A stretch of 64,000 nt of DNA. Origin: Atriophallophorus winterbourni (taxonomy: Eukaryota; Platyhelminthes; Trematoda; Plagiorchiida; Microphallidae). The position numbers were made by a program, and so were the translations under genes. This document shows positions 32,180 through 43,680 of the stretch, in pieces (position 1 is the first letter of the stretch; each line of letters starts with the position of its first letter). Under the pieces are notes generated by a model. The model did not search any database, was not told the DNA's origin, and was given only the letters and a program-made list of their open reading frames with translations. The stretch covers positions 1-64,000 of the forward strand of contig JACCGJ010019959.1 in the NCBI GenBank assembly GCA_013407085.1, given 5' to 3'.

Positions 32180-35100
32180 GTGACTGTTGCGACAACCGAA
32201 CAAGGTGCCGTTTTCTTTCAGAAAAGTTCACTCAGATCCAATCAGCCAAAACACCGGCTACAGGCCAAAAAGACAAGTGAAAACGAAGCCCGAGACAATA
32301 CCGTAAAGCCGATAAAGAAGTGCATGTCGTGTGGTGATCTTCACTTGCGGTCAACTTGTCGATTCCGCAATGCAGTGTGACATGGATGCGGTAAGAGCGG
32401 ACATATAAAGAAGGTTTGTCGAAGTAAACAATGCAACCTAACCCAACAGAATCCAGTGGTCAATCAGGAGGATGTCGGTTCAACTTATGTTCTGCAACTG
32501 AAGAGTCCAGCACAACAATTCATCTACAAATCCTTGCAGTTTGATTCAAGTGAAACTGCTGAATTCATCGTCGATACCGGTAGCAGTGAATCAGTCATTC
32601 CCGCCGAAATCTTGAACCTGGTGGCCTCAGAGGCGCATGTGCAACCGACCAACGTTAAACTTCGTGGCGTTACCGGACACAATTTGCCACTAACAGGTGA
32701 AACCACTTTATTTGTGAAACAAGACAAGGAGATTTCAATTTCAGTTCGATTCTTGGTATCTAGAACCAGTCCAGCAAATCTCGGTCTGAAAGCCCTGTGA
32801 GCACTCAAGCATCATGTATCGCTAAATGTTGTGCCCGTTGAGAAATCAGGAGAACAAATTCAGTCCTTCCTACAAAAATTGGTCGTCCAATGTTCAACGA
32901 ACACTGGTGGCATGAAGGTAGAGCCAGCAACACTGGAAGTTGAAGGTGATCCGATATTTCTGAAACGTAGAATTTTGCCTTATGGTGTGAGAAACGGCGT
33001 CTTCAATACCCTGAAGTAGTTGGAATGCACTGGTATTATTTCTCCAGTTGGTTCGTCAGCATGGGCAACACCTATTGTTGTAGCAGTGAAAAGCGATGGA
33101 AAGACACTGAGAATATGCAGCGACTACAGACTAACACCTAACCCGAGACTGAAGCGTTTTGTTGCGACAACAGAAGAGCCGGAAGACTTTATGAGGGAAA
33201 TTCACGGTAGTAAGATATTCTCAAAGATTGACCTTGCGAATACATATTTGCAAATACTACTCGAAAAAAAGTCAAAACCACTGACGACAATCAATTTATG
33301 TGGTTTATTTCAATTCAATTCCCTTCCATTCGGATTGCATGTGTCCTCAGGCATTTTCCAATCGGCAATTGATAAGGTGATCAAAGGCCTGCCAGTAGTC
33401 CAAGCCTACCAGGACGATCTTATTACCTACGGAAGAACGCATGAGGAACACGTCCAGATACTATTAGCACTGATGGAACGACTTGCAGCTAAAAACGTAG
33501 CAATCAAGCCGTCAAAATGCGTGTTCCGAGTCAATGAACTACAATTTCTTGGCTACGTGATAGATTCAAAAGGACACCGACCAGATCCTACTTGATGAGA
33601 TGCACTTGCTAATGTGCAATCACCAAGTGACCAATGCAAACTGCGATCAATCATGGGTTGTCTTCAATACAACTCACGATTTATTCCGAATTTCGCAGCC
33701 CGTGCACAACCGCTATTTCTTGCTCAGCATGCAGAAAAGTTGGAATGGAATGATGGACTGGAGTCAGTGTTGCGCACCTTGATTCAAGCTATCGTGGACC
33801 GACCAGTACTTGTGGCGTTTTCGCCTATAAAACCGACCACTTTGATCACAGATGCATCGGACATCGGAATTGGTGCTGTGTTGGAGCAGGAAGGGTTCCC
33901 GGTCATCTGTATATCCCGATTGATGAACCAAGCAGAACGAGGATACTCACAAACGCAAAAGGAGGCACTGGCGATATTCTGAGCGGTCAAGCGACTGCAC
34001 AAATATATATTCGGAATACGATTCCAGATTTTCACGGACCACCAAGCTCTGCAATTCTTATTCAATCCAAAGAAATCGCTTGCCAACGCTACGGCCTCGA
34101 TGTTACAAAGATGAAGTATCTACCTTGCAGGATACAATTATGAGATTGTCCATAGAGCAGGAAAAGATATTCCGCAGGCCGACTTCCTGTCCAGGCACAC
34201 AAAACGTTCTCCAGCGGAAACATGCTGTCTCACCTCCCAATCATGTGCCGTTTCCCGTGAGCAACTACGAACGTTAACGAAGAAGTACTATTCAACAGTT
34301 ATGTCAGCCATACGGAACGGTTGGCGTCCAGATGTGCGGAAGAAATACCTACGCCTTTAACAGATCCGTGATGAGCTACTGATACAACCGGACGGTGTGA
34401 TTTGTCAGGAAGACCGATTGCTAATCTCGCCACCGTTACGAAAGCCTGTCCTGGACGATCTACATAAAGGCCATATGGGCATTGAAAAAATGAAATCGTT
34501 GGCACAGCGCAAGGTTTAGTGGCCAGAAATTGATGGCGACATCAGAAGTACAGCTATGAACTTCAAGGCTTGTTTGCACAGAGTCAATTCACGCCCAAGG
34601 GACTGGACACCATGGCCCGACAGTTACCTTCCTTGGCAACGAATCCATGCAGATTATCGTGGACCGTTTTTAGGAAAGAACTTCGCACTTGTGATCACCG
34701 ACTCGTATTCCAAGTGGCCAGAAGTCTTCCTGACAACCACAGCAACGACGGCGTTCACAATGCAAGCTCTAAGAAAGTGTTTTAGCCGTGAAGGAATCCC
34801 ACAACTACTTATTACTGACAATGGTGCCCAATTCTGTTCCAATAAAATGAAGGAATAGCTGTATAGCATCGGGTGCTGACACTTATGAACTGCTTTGCGG
34901 CATCCATGTTCTAATGGCGCTGCAGAGAATCTTGTGAAAACTATCAAGAGTGCTATTTACTCAGCCAATCCTGGGAGCTTCAGAGCCCTGGACGTATTCA
35001 TTGATAACTTTCTACTGCAATACCGTAATGCCGTCCATTGCACGACCATAGAGAGCCCAACCAAGTTGTTCAAATCCAGGACACTCCGAACTTCCCTACA

Positions 35101-35452
35101 CTGAATAAATTCGAGTGATGTGACTTATTTCAGAGGAAACGACTTGAGACCTGCTCATGGCATCGTCACGCGACAGATCGGAAATTCAATGATTGAAATC
35201 ACTGACCTAAAGGATGCAAGTGTGCATCAACGCCACAAAAGTCAAGTGCGATTCAAAAGGTCAGTAGAGGAAAACATCAATCGGGAATCAACGCATCCAC
35301 CTGAACCAAGTGTGAAACCTCAGGAGTCAACTGCTCTTAGAAGGTCTGCGAGGTTGGCGAATCGGAACAACGCAACAATTTCGAGGGGGGAAGGTTGTGG
35401 TGTGGTTCCGCAAATCCTACCCACCACGATGCAACCTGAGCTGGTTGGCTGA
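32180..35452 (+). pseudogene. Mag-like gag end and pol polyprotein
   Basis: In frame order: zinc knuckles CMSCGDLHLRSTC and HGCGKSGHIKKVC (32322-32434; a stop at 32378 replaces the first Cys of the second knuckle). Retropepsin FIVDTGSSESVIP near 32570. RT motifs IFSKIDLANTYLQI (33215), LPFGLHVSSGIFQ, and catalytic YQDD near 33406. RNase H LITDASDIGIGAVL (33840) and FTDHQALQFL. Integrase zinc finger HKGHMGIEKM with the CxxC half altered, core HADYRGPF (34650), TDNGAQF (34820) and SNGAAEN (34920). Stops lie at 32378, 32798, 33017, 33593, 33980, 34112, 34358, 34517, 34856, 34877, 34886 and 35102. It ends at TGA 35450. Confidence 0.88.
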
Positions 35453-35760
35453 CCTCTCTTCCAACAGGATGCCAAGTTTCGATTGCCGATAACGCCATAT
35501 TGATTTATCGATTCTCTATTATCGTTATCACTCGCATTCCACCGATTTTCTGTTCGAAAACTCAGTGAACAATATTCACCTGTTCAATACGATTTTGGTA
35601 CATATTCAACTCACCCGTTAAACACATTACATTCTGTTTGCCGTGCCGTGAATTCTCAATTCGATTTCTGTTAAGATTCGCATTTCAATTTAATTCCATC
35701 ACAGGTACCTATCGTGTAGATCGCCTAGTTCAGCCTACTGTATCGCCACAGGGGCGTCAA
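35384..35760 (+). repeat. Polypurine tract and LTR-like 3' end
   Basis: GAGGGGGGAAGG (about 35384-35395) is a good polypurine tract, followed by TGTGGTGTGG as a plausible LTR start. The stretch 35500-35640 is recognisably similar to the middle of the CsRn1-like LTR (for example TTCAATACGATTTTG, and the ATTCCACCGATTTTCTGTTCGA region). The 3' boundary is uncertain. Confidence 0.55.
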
Positions 35761-36000
35761 TCGTTTAGGGTATTTTCCATGGCCATATGTATAGGAGAGG
35801 ACCAGGGGCAATTTGATCTTTCGTCCAAATATGTACAGCCCAACGTATATTTCAGTGTCAGCACATTATGAATCGTGAAAAATGTAAGCTAGCAAATTAT
35901 TTTATTCCATCCATATTTATTCCTGGGCTCATCACATGTAGGTATGCACATGCCAATGGAAATAATTGCAGGGCCGTAATAATATATCCTACACAACCTA

Positions 36001-36385
36001 CGACCGGTTCGTGGTGTTTGCATTCAACACTTCTTCGCTGTTCGTGTATGCTTCCTGTGGAATAGCTTGCCGATAGATATTGTTACCTCATCGAACGAGC
36101 ACATCTTTAAGCAAAGGTTACGAAACCTTATGTTGAGAACTACTGCGTTGGCCCCTACCTATTGATGTCTATAAAATTTTAACGCACGGAACTACCGTCC
36201 ATCCAAAGATTCTTTTCCCTCAGTCTGTGTTGCCATTGAGGATTATTTTTGCTCCACCTATGAAGAACATGGACATGATCATACAAGTAACGATTTTTTT
36301 ATATAATTTTTTATACGTATATCCTATGGTATTGTACAGCAATTTGCTTTTTTAACCATAAATCTTGAATCTTGAATCTTGAAAC
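36001..36385 (+). pseudogene. CR1-like LINE 3' end
   Basis: Plus-strand frame reads FFAVRVCFLWNSLPIDIVT and continues to a TGA near 36165, the conserved C-terminus of CR1-like ORF2. About 200 bp of UTR follows, with a terminal direct repeat of AATCTTG at 36359-36381. Confidence 0.75.
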
Positions 36386-36570
36386 AGGCTGGGTCAGTAC
36401 GATCAGAATCAGCATGACTGGAGACTGTGTAAGCACTGTAAACAATTTGCGCTTGTAAGCTACTGTCGGATATATTAACAATACGGGGCGATTTCCACTG
36501 ATGCTGTGAAACAAAACTTACGCAACGTTCCTCGAGTATTCACGTGACAAGGGTGTAGCCGTCGTATCCA
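36386..36570 (-). repeat. Diverged unit of the hammerhead satellite family
   Basis: Contains GTAAACAATTTGCGCTTGTA followed by GCTACTGT and ATAT, aligning with the satellite segment GTAAACAAGATTATACTTGTA, GCCAACTGTTATAT. Flanking sequence is weaker. The ribozyme part is not recognisable. It is an isolated relic, not a tandem array. Confidence 0.5.
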
Positions 36571-36980
36571 TCTGCACCTGAATTCAGAAAGATATGTTTT
36601 ATTAAATAATGATTGTTACATCGCAAAATATCGTCCAGATTGTTGGTTTGTTTCTCGTTGGCAAAATCAATTAACCGATCTTGTTTTATCTGAGTATTGT
36701 TTTAAGGATCACAATGCTATTCGAATCATTTAAAAATTCTATGTATTTCGATAAACAACTTTAATGTTCAGTTTCCATGACTGTATGTTTGCCATCTCGA
36801 CTTGATTAAGACCAACATCCGGAAACGGTCACGGATTGCAAGTGTGTGAATCGATTGCGAAAAACGTACACTGGATTTTACGGGCATATGGGCCTCAGAT
36901 CCTTTTTGCTGTTCAAACGTGAACTTGGAGAAGTGAGTGTGACCTTCAAGACCATTTACTGCTTGAATCAACGGATCGTT
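36571..36980. other. Non-coding interval
   Basis: No coding frame or repeat recognised. Confidence 0.45.
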
Positions 36981-36984
36981 ATGT

Positions 36985-37390
36985 ATGTATTCTCCTAGAG
37001 AGAATACACACCAGGATTTTGTCAGTCATTTCACTACTGACATACGATATATCTTAGGTGCCACAATTCCTATCGCAACAACGTGTGTGATGAACATGCT
37101 GCTCTCCCTCAATTTCAGCGAAATCGCTGCAGTGCAAGATACCGATGCCGGCATCGCACAGCTCATGGACGTCTATTCTTTAATCACACCTCTTCCCGTG
37201 CCTGATGGCTTGCGCAATATTCTTCGCGACCTATTGCAAAACGCTTTGTGACTACTTACCCTGTCTGCTTTTGGACGGCACAATAGTCATACCATACACA
37301 ATCTTCCCATCCAGGCATTCGTGCTTGCGTTACGTTTGTTACGAAAAACGTTTTATTACCGAAAGCCGGTGGGTACGTTCAGCGTGACAC
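36985..37390 (+). pseudogene. CsRn1-like gypsy pol fragment
   Basis: Reads DFVSHFTTDIRYILGATIPIA, matching the RNase H-integrase connection of the 4688 element (DFISQFTTDIRHVSGQDNVVA). It is followed by an Asp-rich linker (EIAAVQDTDAGIAQLMD) and a weak match to its integrase linker. A 400-bp isolated piece with a TGA at about 37249. Confidence 0.65.
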
Positions 37391-37629
37391 TTCCATGCCA
37401 ACCCCACCATATTTGATAATAACCACATGTACATCAAGTATTTACCTGCAATCCGTCATCTCTACAGTAAGTACGCGCACCGAACTGCACATTTTCCAAT
37501 TATGTATTTAACACGTTATTATCGCTTTGATATATCCCGTGCATGCTTTTTGTACCTCTTCACTATAACTCTGTCGCGGTCATAAACCCATACACCAGAG
37601 ATTTTTTCTCTTTTCACTACTCACGTACA

Positions 37630-37955
37630 AATTCAACTCCCGCTGTGAGAAGCGGGGCAGGCACCACCCCTGGATCACCGACGAATGTCGCTATCTCATC
37701 TGGTAGCCTTGAATAAACGCATCCTTTGTGTATCCCCTCGGCACGCATACACCTCTCGCAGCGGACATCCTGGCACGCGCCTCCTCCGGATCACCGACGC
37801 TTGTCGCCATTCTATTCGGTAGCCCAAAATACACGCATCCTTCGTGTATCTCTTCGGTGCGCATGCACCTCCCGCTGTGAAAACAGTATCACGCACCACC
37901 TTCGGATCACCGATGATTGTCGCCATCCTACCCGGTAGCTTCAACCATGAGCACT
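37630..37955. repeat. 116-bp minisatellite, about three units
   Basis: GGATCACCG recurs at 37672, 37788 and 37904 (116-bp spacing). It is embedded in a longer diverged unit that also contains CACCTCYCGC, TGTCGCYAT and GGTAGC. GC-richer than the surrounding sequence. No function assigned. Confidence 0.8.
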
Positions 37956-38329
37956 CACAGTCCAGCACGACGTCCATCAGACAAGGTCCTTACCAGCCCG
38001 ACTACACGCTACTCAGATTTCTCCAGTCGAGGCCTTTCGCCATCAACCCTTAGGGTGCAGGAACGTCTCAGCACGGACTATGTTTCCGGTGTTTTTGGTT
38101 CTTCGTTGTAAAGCCTAGAGAATTGTCTACATTTGCTACTACTGGGTTTATACTAAGACCATGCCAGACTGGCGATCCTCGCTAGCAGAACATCAACCCC
38201 ATGTGATTCGGCTCCAGCAGCACGTTCACTCTATATGAGACGTGACTTTACTTAGTACTTATCGGCTTTTCGTTTAACCTACCCTGATCACCACGGAAAA
38301 TCGACTCATCCTGATCAAGTGCCTCAGCT

Positions 38330-38450
38330 AACTTCGAAGTGACTTGTTGCTGACAGATTTTGTTCCAGCCTGGAACGACCTGACCGCAAGTTCAATTGTC
38401 AATTCTTGTTCAGAAGTCTCCTTTGACCAGATTTCTTGAAAGGGGGCTCT
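38330..38450 (+). pseudogene. Possible LINE C-terminal scrap
   Basis: Plus-strand frame FVPAWNDLTASSIVNSCSEVSF resembles the end of CR1/L2-like ORF2 (VPxWNSLPxxIVNS). Only about 35 residues; weak. Confidence 0.35.
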
Positions 38451-38639
38451 GTAACAACATTGTTTTATTGTACGTAACGATTGACCTTGATACACTTCCC
38501 GTTGATTTGTGTTCCGTGATTGATTCCCTGTACCTTCGTGCACCTTTTGTCTTCCGCGATGAAACTTTTATCTTCTGTGCCTTTTCTCCAACATTCTTGG
38601 GGACAATAATGTAGTGGCCAGTCTACTACATATTCTCCA

Positions 38640-39829
38640 CCATGTATTCAAGCAAAATGAGATCGCAGAATTATTCAATAATGATCCCAAACATCTAGAT
38701 TAATGTAAAATATCACGCAAGTGCCTGTACTATATTGAAACGCTGTGATTGCGCGAGACTGAAACATTTGAAATCGGTGACGAATCAGCCATCCCAATCA
38801 TGTAATCTATTATAGGTATGGAAAGATAAATATATTTTCGTTCCAAAGCAAATATTAAACACTCACCAATTGAAACCACAGTTTTGTTCTGTAAAAGTTT
38901 ATGGTAATTTTGTTAGTTAATCATCTAACATATAAATGTATCTTATTCTTTTTCTAAAACATAACCTTGGGTTGAACATTTTTATGAAATATCAAAACAA
39001 CAAATCGATAATTAATATTCGACAAGTTGAAATCAGAATTCCATGGCTTTCAAATTTCTGATTTATAATTTCTACAAAAATATATTGGGTTTCTTTAGAT
39101 TGTATAAAAGTTTCATTTAGTATCTCGTGAATCACTGTTATACTAAAGGTTTTTGCGCGTATTTCAATAAAATTAATTTGAAAGAATTAGAAGCAATCAT
39201 GGCTCTTAATTTGTGTGTTTTATCGATAGGGGGTTTTGTGGATTTATGTGGTTACATAAACATGGGATGCAATTTTCAAACCATTGAATCAATTTATCAG
39301 GAAAAACAATCGCGTTTTCCATCTATATAAACTTGGATCACAGCTAACATTTTCTTGTAGATTAAGTTTATGACTTCAAAATTCCAATTGTTCATTTGAA
39401 TTTACCGAAACACCATCACAGTGGATTGTTGCGGTTACTGAAATTGACAAATACAATTTTTTGGTTTTAATTAGGCATTCATAATTTGTAAGCGTAGCAG
39501 TGTTGGCAGCTACAAAAATTTTCAAATTTAAACGGATAAGTTACATCACTGAAGAAATTAGATGTAAAACATTTCGTTATTATTTTGTGGCGGGGCGTGG
39601 TTTTGAAGTTTATTTACCTAGCAATCTTTAAACTTTTTACACAAGTTTATGATAAGCATTATGGTTGAGCATGATTTCATTAATGTGTAACCAGGCGGAA
39701 TTTAAAATTGAACTGTCAGAGTTAAAGTAAAACGCCATACAGATTGAGTCAGTGTACATCCGTATATACAAGCAATTCTGTTGAAAACCCATGGACTTGT
39801 CCAAAAATCCGTGTTTACATTTATTTTCA
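38640..39829. other. Non-coding AT-rich interval
   Basis: AT-rich, no frame beyond chance length, no repeat recognised. Confidence 0.5.
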
Positions 39830-40370
39830 CCACAACCCACGATCGGTTTCCTGAAATTTGAACTCATGAAATAGAGAAAGCGTGATCAGGTCCACATATT
39901 GTGAAACAGTGGATGAATGGTGAACATGTTGCGCTTCTGAGCCACCGGTAGTTAAATTCTGTACGATCAACCTTTTCAAGCACATGAGCCAAAACACATG
40001 TATAAAAATTAAGCCCATTGACTTGAACCAAGATCTGCTTTTGCACGCACTCTCATCAAACACACGTAACTACCGGTTCCGTGCGTTTGCACTAATCAGG
40101 TAGGAATCAGGATGCGCATAGTTCGAAAAAGTGGAGAAATGGTAAATTAGGTTTACACTTGCGAGCCAATTTTGCATACTGTTCCACTACCAACCTGCTC
40201 AATCACATGGGCCAACCATCAAACAGCGGCCTACAGCGCAAATCCTATTCACCATTCACCGTGTTTCTCAATGCATGTGGATACTTGTCGTACTGCCCCT
40301 ACCAGATGAGTGCATGCAACACGAAATTGGTCATTGTGTATTTGAAGGAAATACATGTAAATATGCATTT
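39830..40370 (-). repeat. Two tandem relic units of the ribozyme family
   Basis: Two diverged units about 226 bp apart, each beginning with a hammerhead-like block (ACGATCGGTTTCCTG at about 39839; CTACCGGTTCCGTGCGTTTG at about 40070). Each then has a GTGRAACAGTGGA-like or GTGGAGAAATGGTAAA stretch and an ACTTGCGAGCC-type segment. In the second block the minus strand (40099 to about 40064) reads CUGAUUA, stem II GUGC/GCAC around AAAC, GGAA, CCGGU. The core G8 is mutated and one A is missing, so it should be inactive. Confidence 0.6.
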
Positions 40371-41919
40371 TAATTCAAACCCCATACAAGCGAGTGGCAT
40401 CTATTACTGAACAAGTTGATCTTGCCAACCTTATAAAAGAACGGTTTAAAAATTCACACATTGCATGTACAATCTTTTTTATTTGAAGTGCATTTGCTTG
40501 CACGAGTATGAGGAACACTAATATAAAAAATTTCATACAGCGTTTCACAGTTTGATGCGGGTTAACACGTTTAGACATAGTTATTCGTAATACCAAACCC
40601 ATGAAACATTGGTTTGAAATAAAATTCTGATCACCATGCTTTTAATGCTCCAGTTGTCAATAAAAAGGATTTTGCCTGCCACACGTGGTGTTATCAATCA
40701 CTCCATAATTCAAAATTGTAGTATATATTTGTTAGAATTTGACTAACAACAAAATAATAATTCTTGTTTCAAGATGCTTTAGACATCAATATAGTAAAAT
40801 CGAAACACAAATCTCCTTCCGTTCCTTTAAACGTCACGGATACTGAGAAATAGACAATTTTTACTTCTATTAGCCGTGACAAAGTTTATTCATTTGCGTA
40901 CTGTTTATTGATGGTGTTCCAACATATTTTGCTCAAATTAAGACCACAACGTGACAGTGTAACACGATGGTATTTTATAAATTTAAGAAAAAATCTAATA
41001 TTCACAAAAGTAAGTGATATCGAGGTAATCGCTAGATGAATATAATATTTCTCTCCAGAAATAATTCCGCTTAAATGGTTTACTTACTTTGCTGTCCATG
41101 GCACTTGAACTCTTGAGGATGAAAAACAAATTAGCATGTGAAAATGAACGATTGTTTTGTTAGTAATGAACAGCGAAATATCCCGAATGGCAAGAAAAGT
41201 GACGATCATTGCGGTTTTCAATGCATTAGCTTGGTACTCATCTTGGGTTCACAACTTCTTTAGGGTTCTACATTTGAAATAAGTGTGTGCGTTTTACTCG
41301 ATACTAAAAACTTCAAATGGAACAAACTGAGCAATTCTCTTTCCATCGCATCGAGGGAAACACAAGATTTAAGAAAATTTCGTATGGTAAATGAAACCTG
41401 ATTCTTCTTATTTTGGATGCCGACTGATTTGCACCCCATCGCAAAATTTCATTTGAATTGCTTTTCCGGATTTATGTCCATAATGACATGGTTTTCGCAG
41501 TGGCCAAAACGTTCGCGAAGAAAACATGAGAAATACTTTATATAATGTATAAATACGCCTTTCAAGGACCACACATCTTATTTCAATAAATGCTAAACAC
41601 GACGCTTGACTGACTTCTCAGTTATCTAACATATTTCGCTCGACCCCTGCATCGTCAACTGAGTAAGCGCATACGGTTACTTCAGGGCATTATTTCCTCT
41701 CAGTCATCAATATCTACACACGCTTGATCATTCAATTCATTTTTCACCTAATTAATGGCCTATGTATGTCCCATGTTGAATTTTCTAATTTTCCTAGGTT
41801 GTTTTGATCACCTATATAATTTGTATCAGTGTCTTTGATCCATTGATATTTCTTCATTGTATTATGCGGGTGCTTCTTACATCATCCGTCGTATCTTGAA
41901 CATATCGTGGATGGACAGA
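40371..41919. other. Non-coding AT-rich interval
   Basis: No coding frame, repeat or element recognised. Confidence 0.5.
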
Positions 41920-42425
41920 GTGACTAATGCTAAAGTGCTTTCAAAACTGGTCTACAGAACATGTTTACTCTATTAAGACAGCGCCGCCTGCGGTTGCTTT
42001 GCCACGTCTACGGAACAGAAAATGATTGTATTTAGAAAGATCTACTCAGTGGTGGAAGTCGACTATTCGGCAGACCGCACATGCGGTAAAAATACGTTTA
42101 CAAAAGCGATATAAAATCTTTCGACATTTCCCTACAAGCTGTGAAGTAATTACTCTCGACTGTTCACATTAGGGACATGGTGTAAAGCGACCAAGTTGAA
42201 GAGCGGTCAATGCATCTCTTGGCTGCTTGAGGCAGATCTCGCCGCCGGCGCGCAAATAACTCCGAACGATTGAATACTGCCTATAGCTGAGAACGCTGCG
42301 GAATAGATTCTTCCTTCCGAATCGGACTGTTTAGTCATTCGAAAAGTTGTGGAGTATTAAAACTTCATGTGATTGTGAAGAACATCACTGGTCGACATTG
42401 AACGATGGAGGTCAACAACAATTCT
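41920..42425 (+). pseudogene. RTE-like LINE R3, 3' fragment
   Basis: Decayed plus-strand C-terminus: nucleotide-level similarity to R1 and R6 in the RLRWLCHVY-like region near 41975-42010, a partial zinc-finger region ending CCGAATCGGACTGTTTAGTC near 42318, and the shared 3' signature (ACATCACTGGTCGACATTG, then GGAGGTCAACAACAA) ending about 42423. Confidence 0.65.
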
Positions 42426-43404
42426 GTGTATCATATGAAAATAATGTTGATCAAGTTACCTAATTATATAAATCTGCTTAATCAGGCACATATGTTAATG
42501 CTTTGGCATAAGCATGTTGGTTGTAATTAGGAAAATAAATGACCATTTATTTTGTATGGAGGCGATGCCATGTCTTCCTACTAATACAAGTGACGATAGC
42601 TGGAGAATGGTCGAAAGTACGCCGGTTCCAAATATCCACCAACAAATATCTGTTTATTTTCATGTTATTCACTAATTTTAAAAATAATTGAGAGAACAGT
42701 TCTTCAGCTTATGCAAAAATAATGTTATAGCAATGCTGACAAACAATTTTCATGTTTAAAGCAGCACTCAACTACCAACAATGGTATGTTCTTAGATCAG
42801 AGTTACATGAGCTCGAACAAAGTTCGAAATCCGTCAAATTATAATTTCATGACTACCCAAATGCGCTCGGACTGTAAATCTTTTGCATCACGTAGAGCTA
42901 CTGAAATCACACAATTTTATATGACACGTCGTCAACAGTATATGTGGATTCTTTAGGTATATATCTAAATTCTATGAAGTCAACTGATTAGTTTCCTCAA
43001 TTTTTTTCTTGTCACGTATAAAAAAATCAGCATTTCCGATAACTCTCAAAGTAAAAAGTCGTAGCGATTTCATGTACGGTGATGTATGGCTATTTTCATT
43101 TTTTATATCTAACTAAATGGTCTTATATCAAGTCAAACACCGCAAATTTATTTAGATTTTAGACGCAAGAATTTGAAAACATTGAGTAAAATGTGATGTT
43201 AGTAATAATAATGCTTACCAAAACTTTCTCTATCAACGTTGTTTTCTAAATGCGCAATTTGATGACAATTAATTAGTAGATTTAAAGATTAATTGAAAAG
43301 ATCATATCCGTAATATTCGTATGAATTCAGTAACAGAGAATGCGTACAAATTTCCACAATGACGCTCGAATTTGTTTCGTATTAATTGCATTATATAAAA
43401 ATGC
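42426..43404. other. Non-coding AT-rich interval
   Basis: Nothing recognisable. Confidence 0.5.
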
Positions 43405-43680
43405 ATTTGCATGTATTTCAATCACACACCAAACGACCGGCACTGTTTGCGCTCATCAGATAGGTACCATAGACCAGAAACCGCGTGCTTTTGACACAGT
43501 GAAAAAATAGTAAATAAGTTTCGCTTGTGAGCTATTGTTGCATACAATGGTCGCGACCAACATGTTGAATAACATGTGGGCAAACACATGTAGATGGTGC
43601 AAAAACACATAACCATTAAGATAAATGCTCATTTACATGCATTCCCACCACACGCCACGTTTCCTTGTGTTTAATGAAGT
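43405..43680 (-). repeat. Relic unit with hammerhead remnant
   Basis: Minus strand 43459-43436 reads CUGAUGA, stem II GCGC/GUGC around loop AAACA, then CGGU and C. The GAAAC segment is deleted, so the motif is dead, but the stem II loop AAACA is the same as in the 243-bp satellite. Downstream are the family segments GTAAATAAGTTTCGCTTGTG and GCTATTGTTG, followed by ACATGTGGGCAAACACATG, which is also seen at 39.98 kb. Confidence 0.65.

Larger units (their letters stand above)
32166..35760 (+). mobile_element. Mag-like Ty3/gypsy element, 5'-truncated
   Basis: Contains the end of gag (two CCHC zinc knuckles), protease, RT, RNase H, integrase and a 3' LTR-like end, in order. It differs from the 4688 element: CCHC knuckles rather than CHCC, and YQDD rather than YIDD, as in Mag-type elements. 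No 5' LTR is recognisable. The whole 3.25-kb coding part stays in one reading frame with twelve in-frame stops and no net frameshift. Confidence 0.85.

Noticed and set aside
35990..36045. Another hammerhead relic (ACGACCGGTTCGTGG, then GTTTGCATTCAAC)
   Set aside because: The order resembles the family, but no CUGANGA core is present and the stretch overlaps the coding end of a CR1-like LINE, so chance similarity is more likely.
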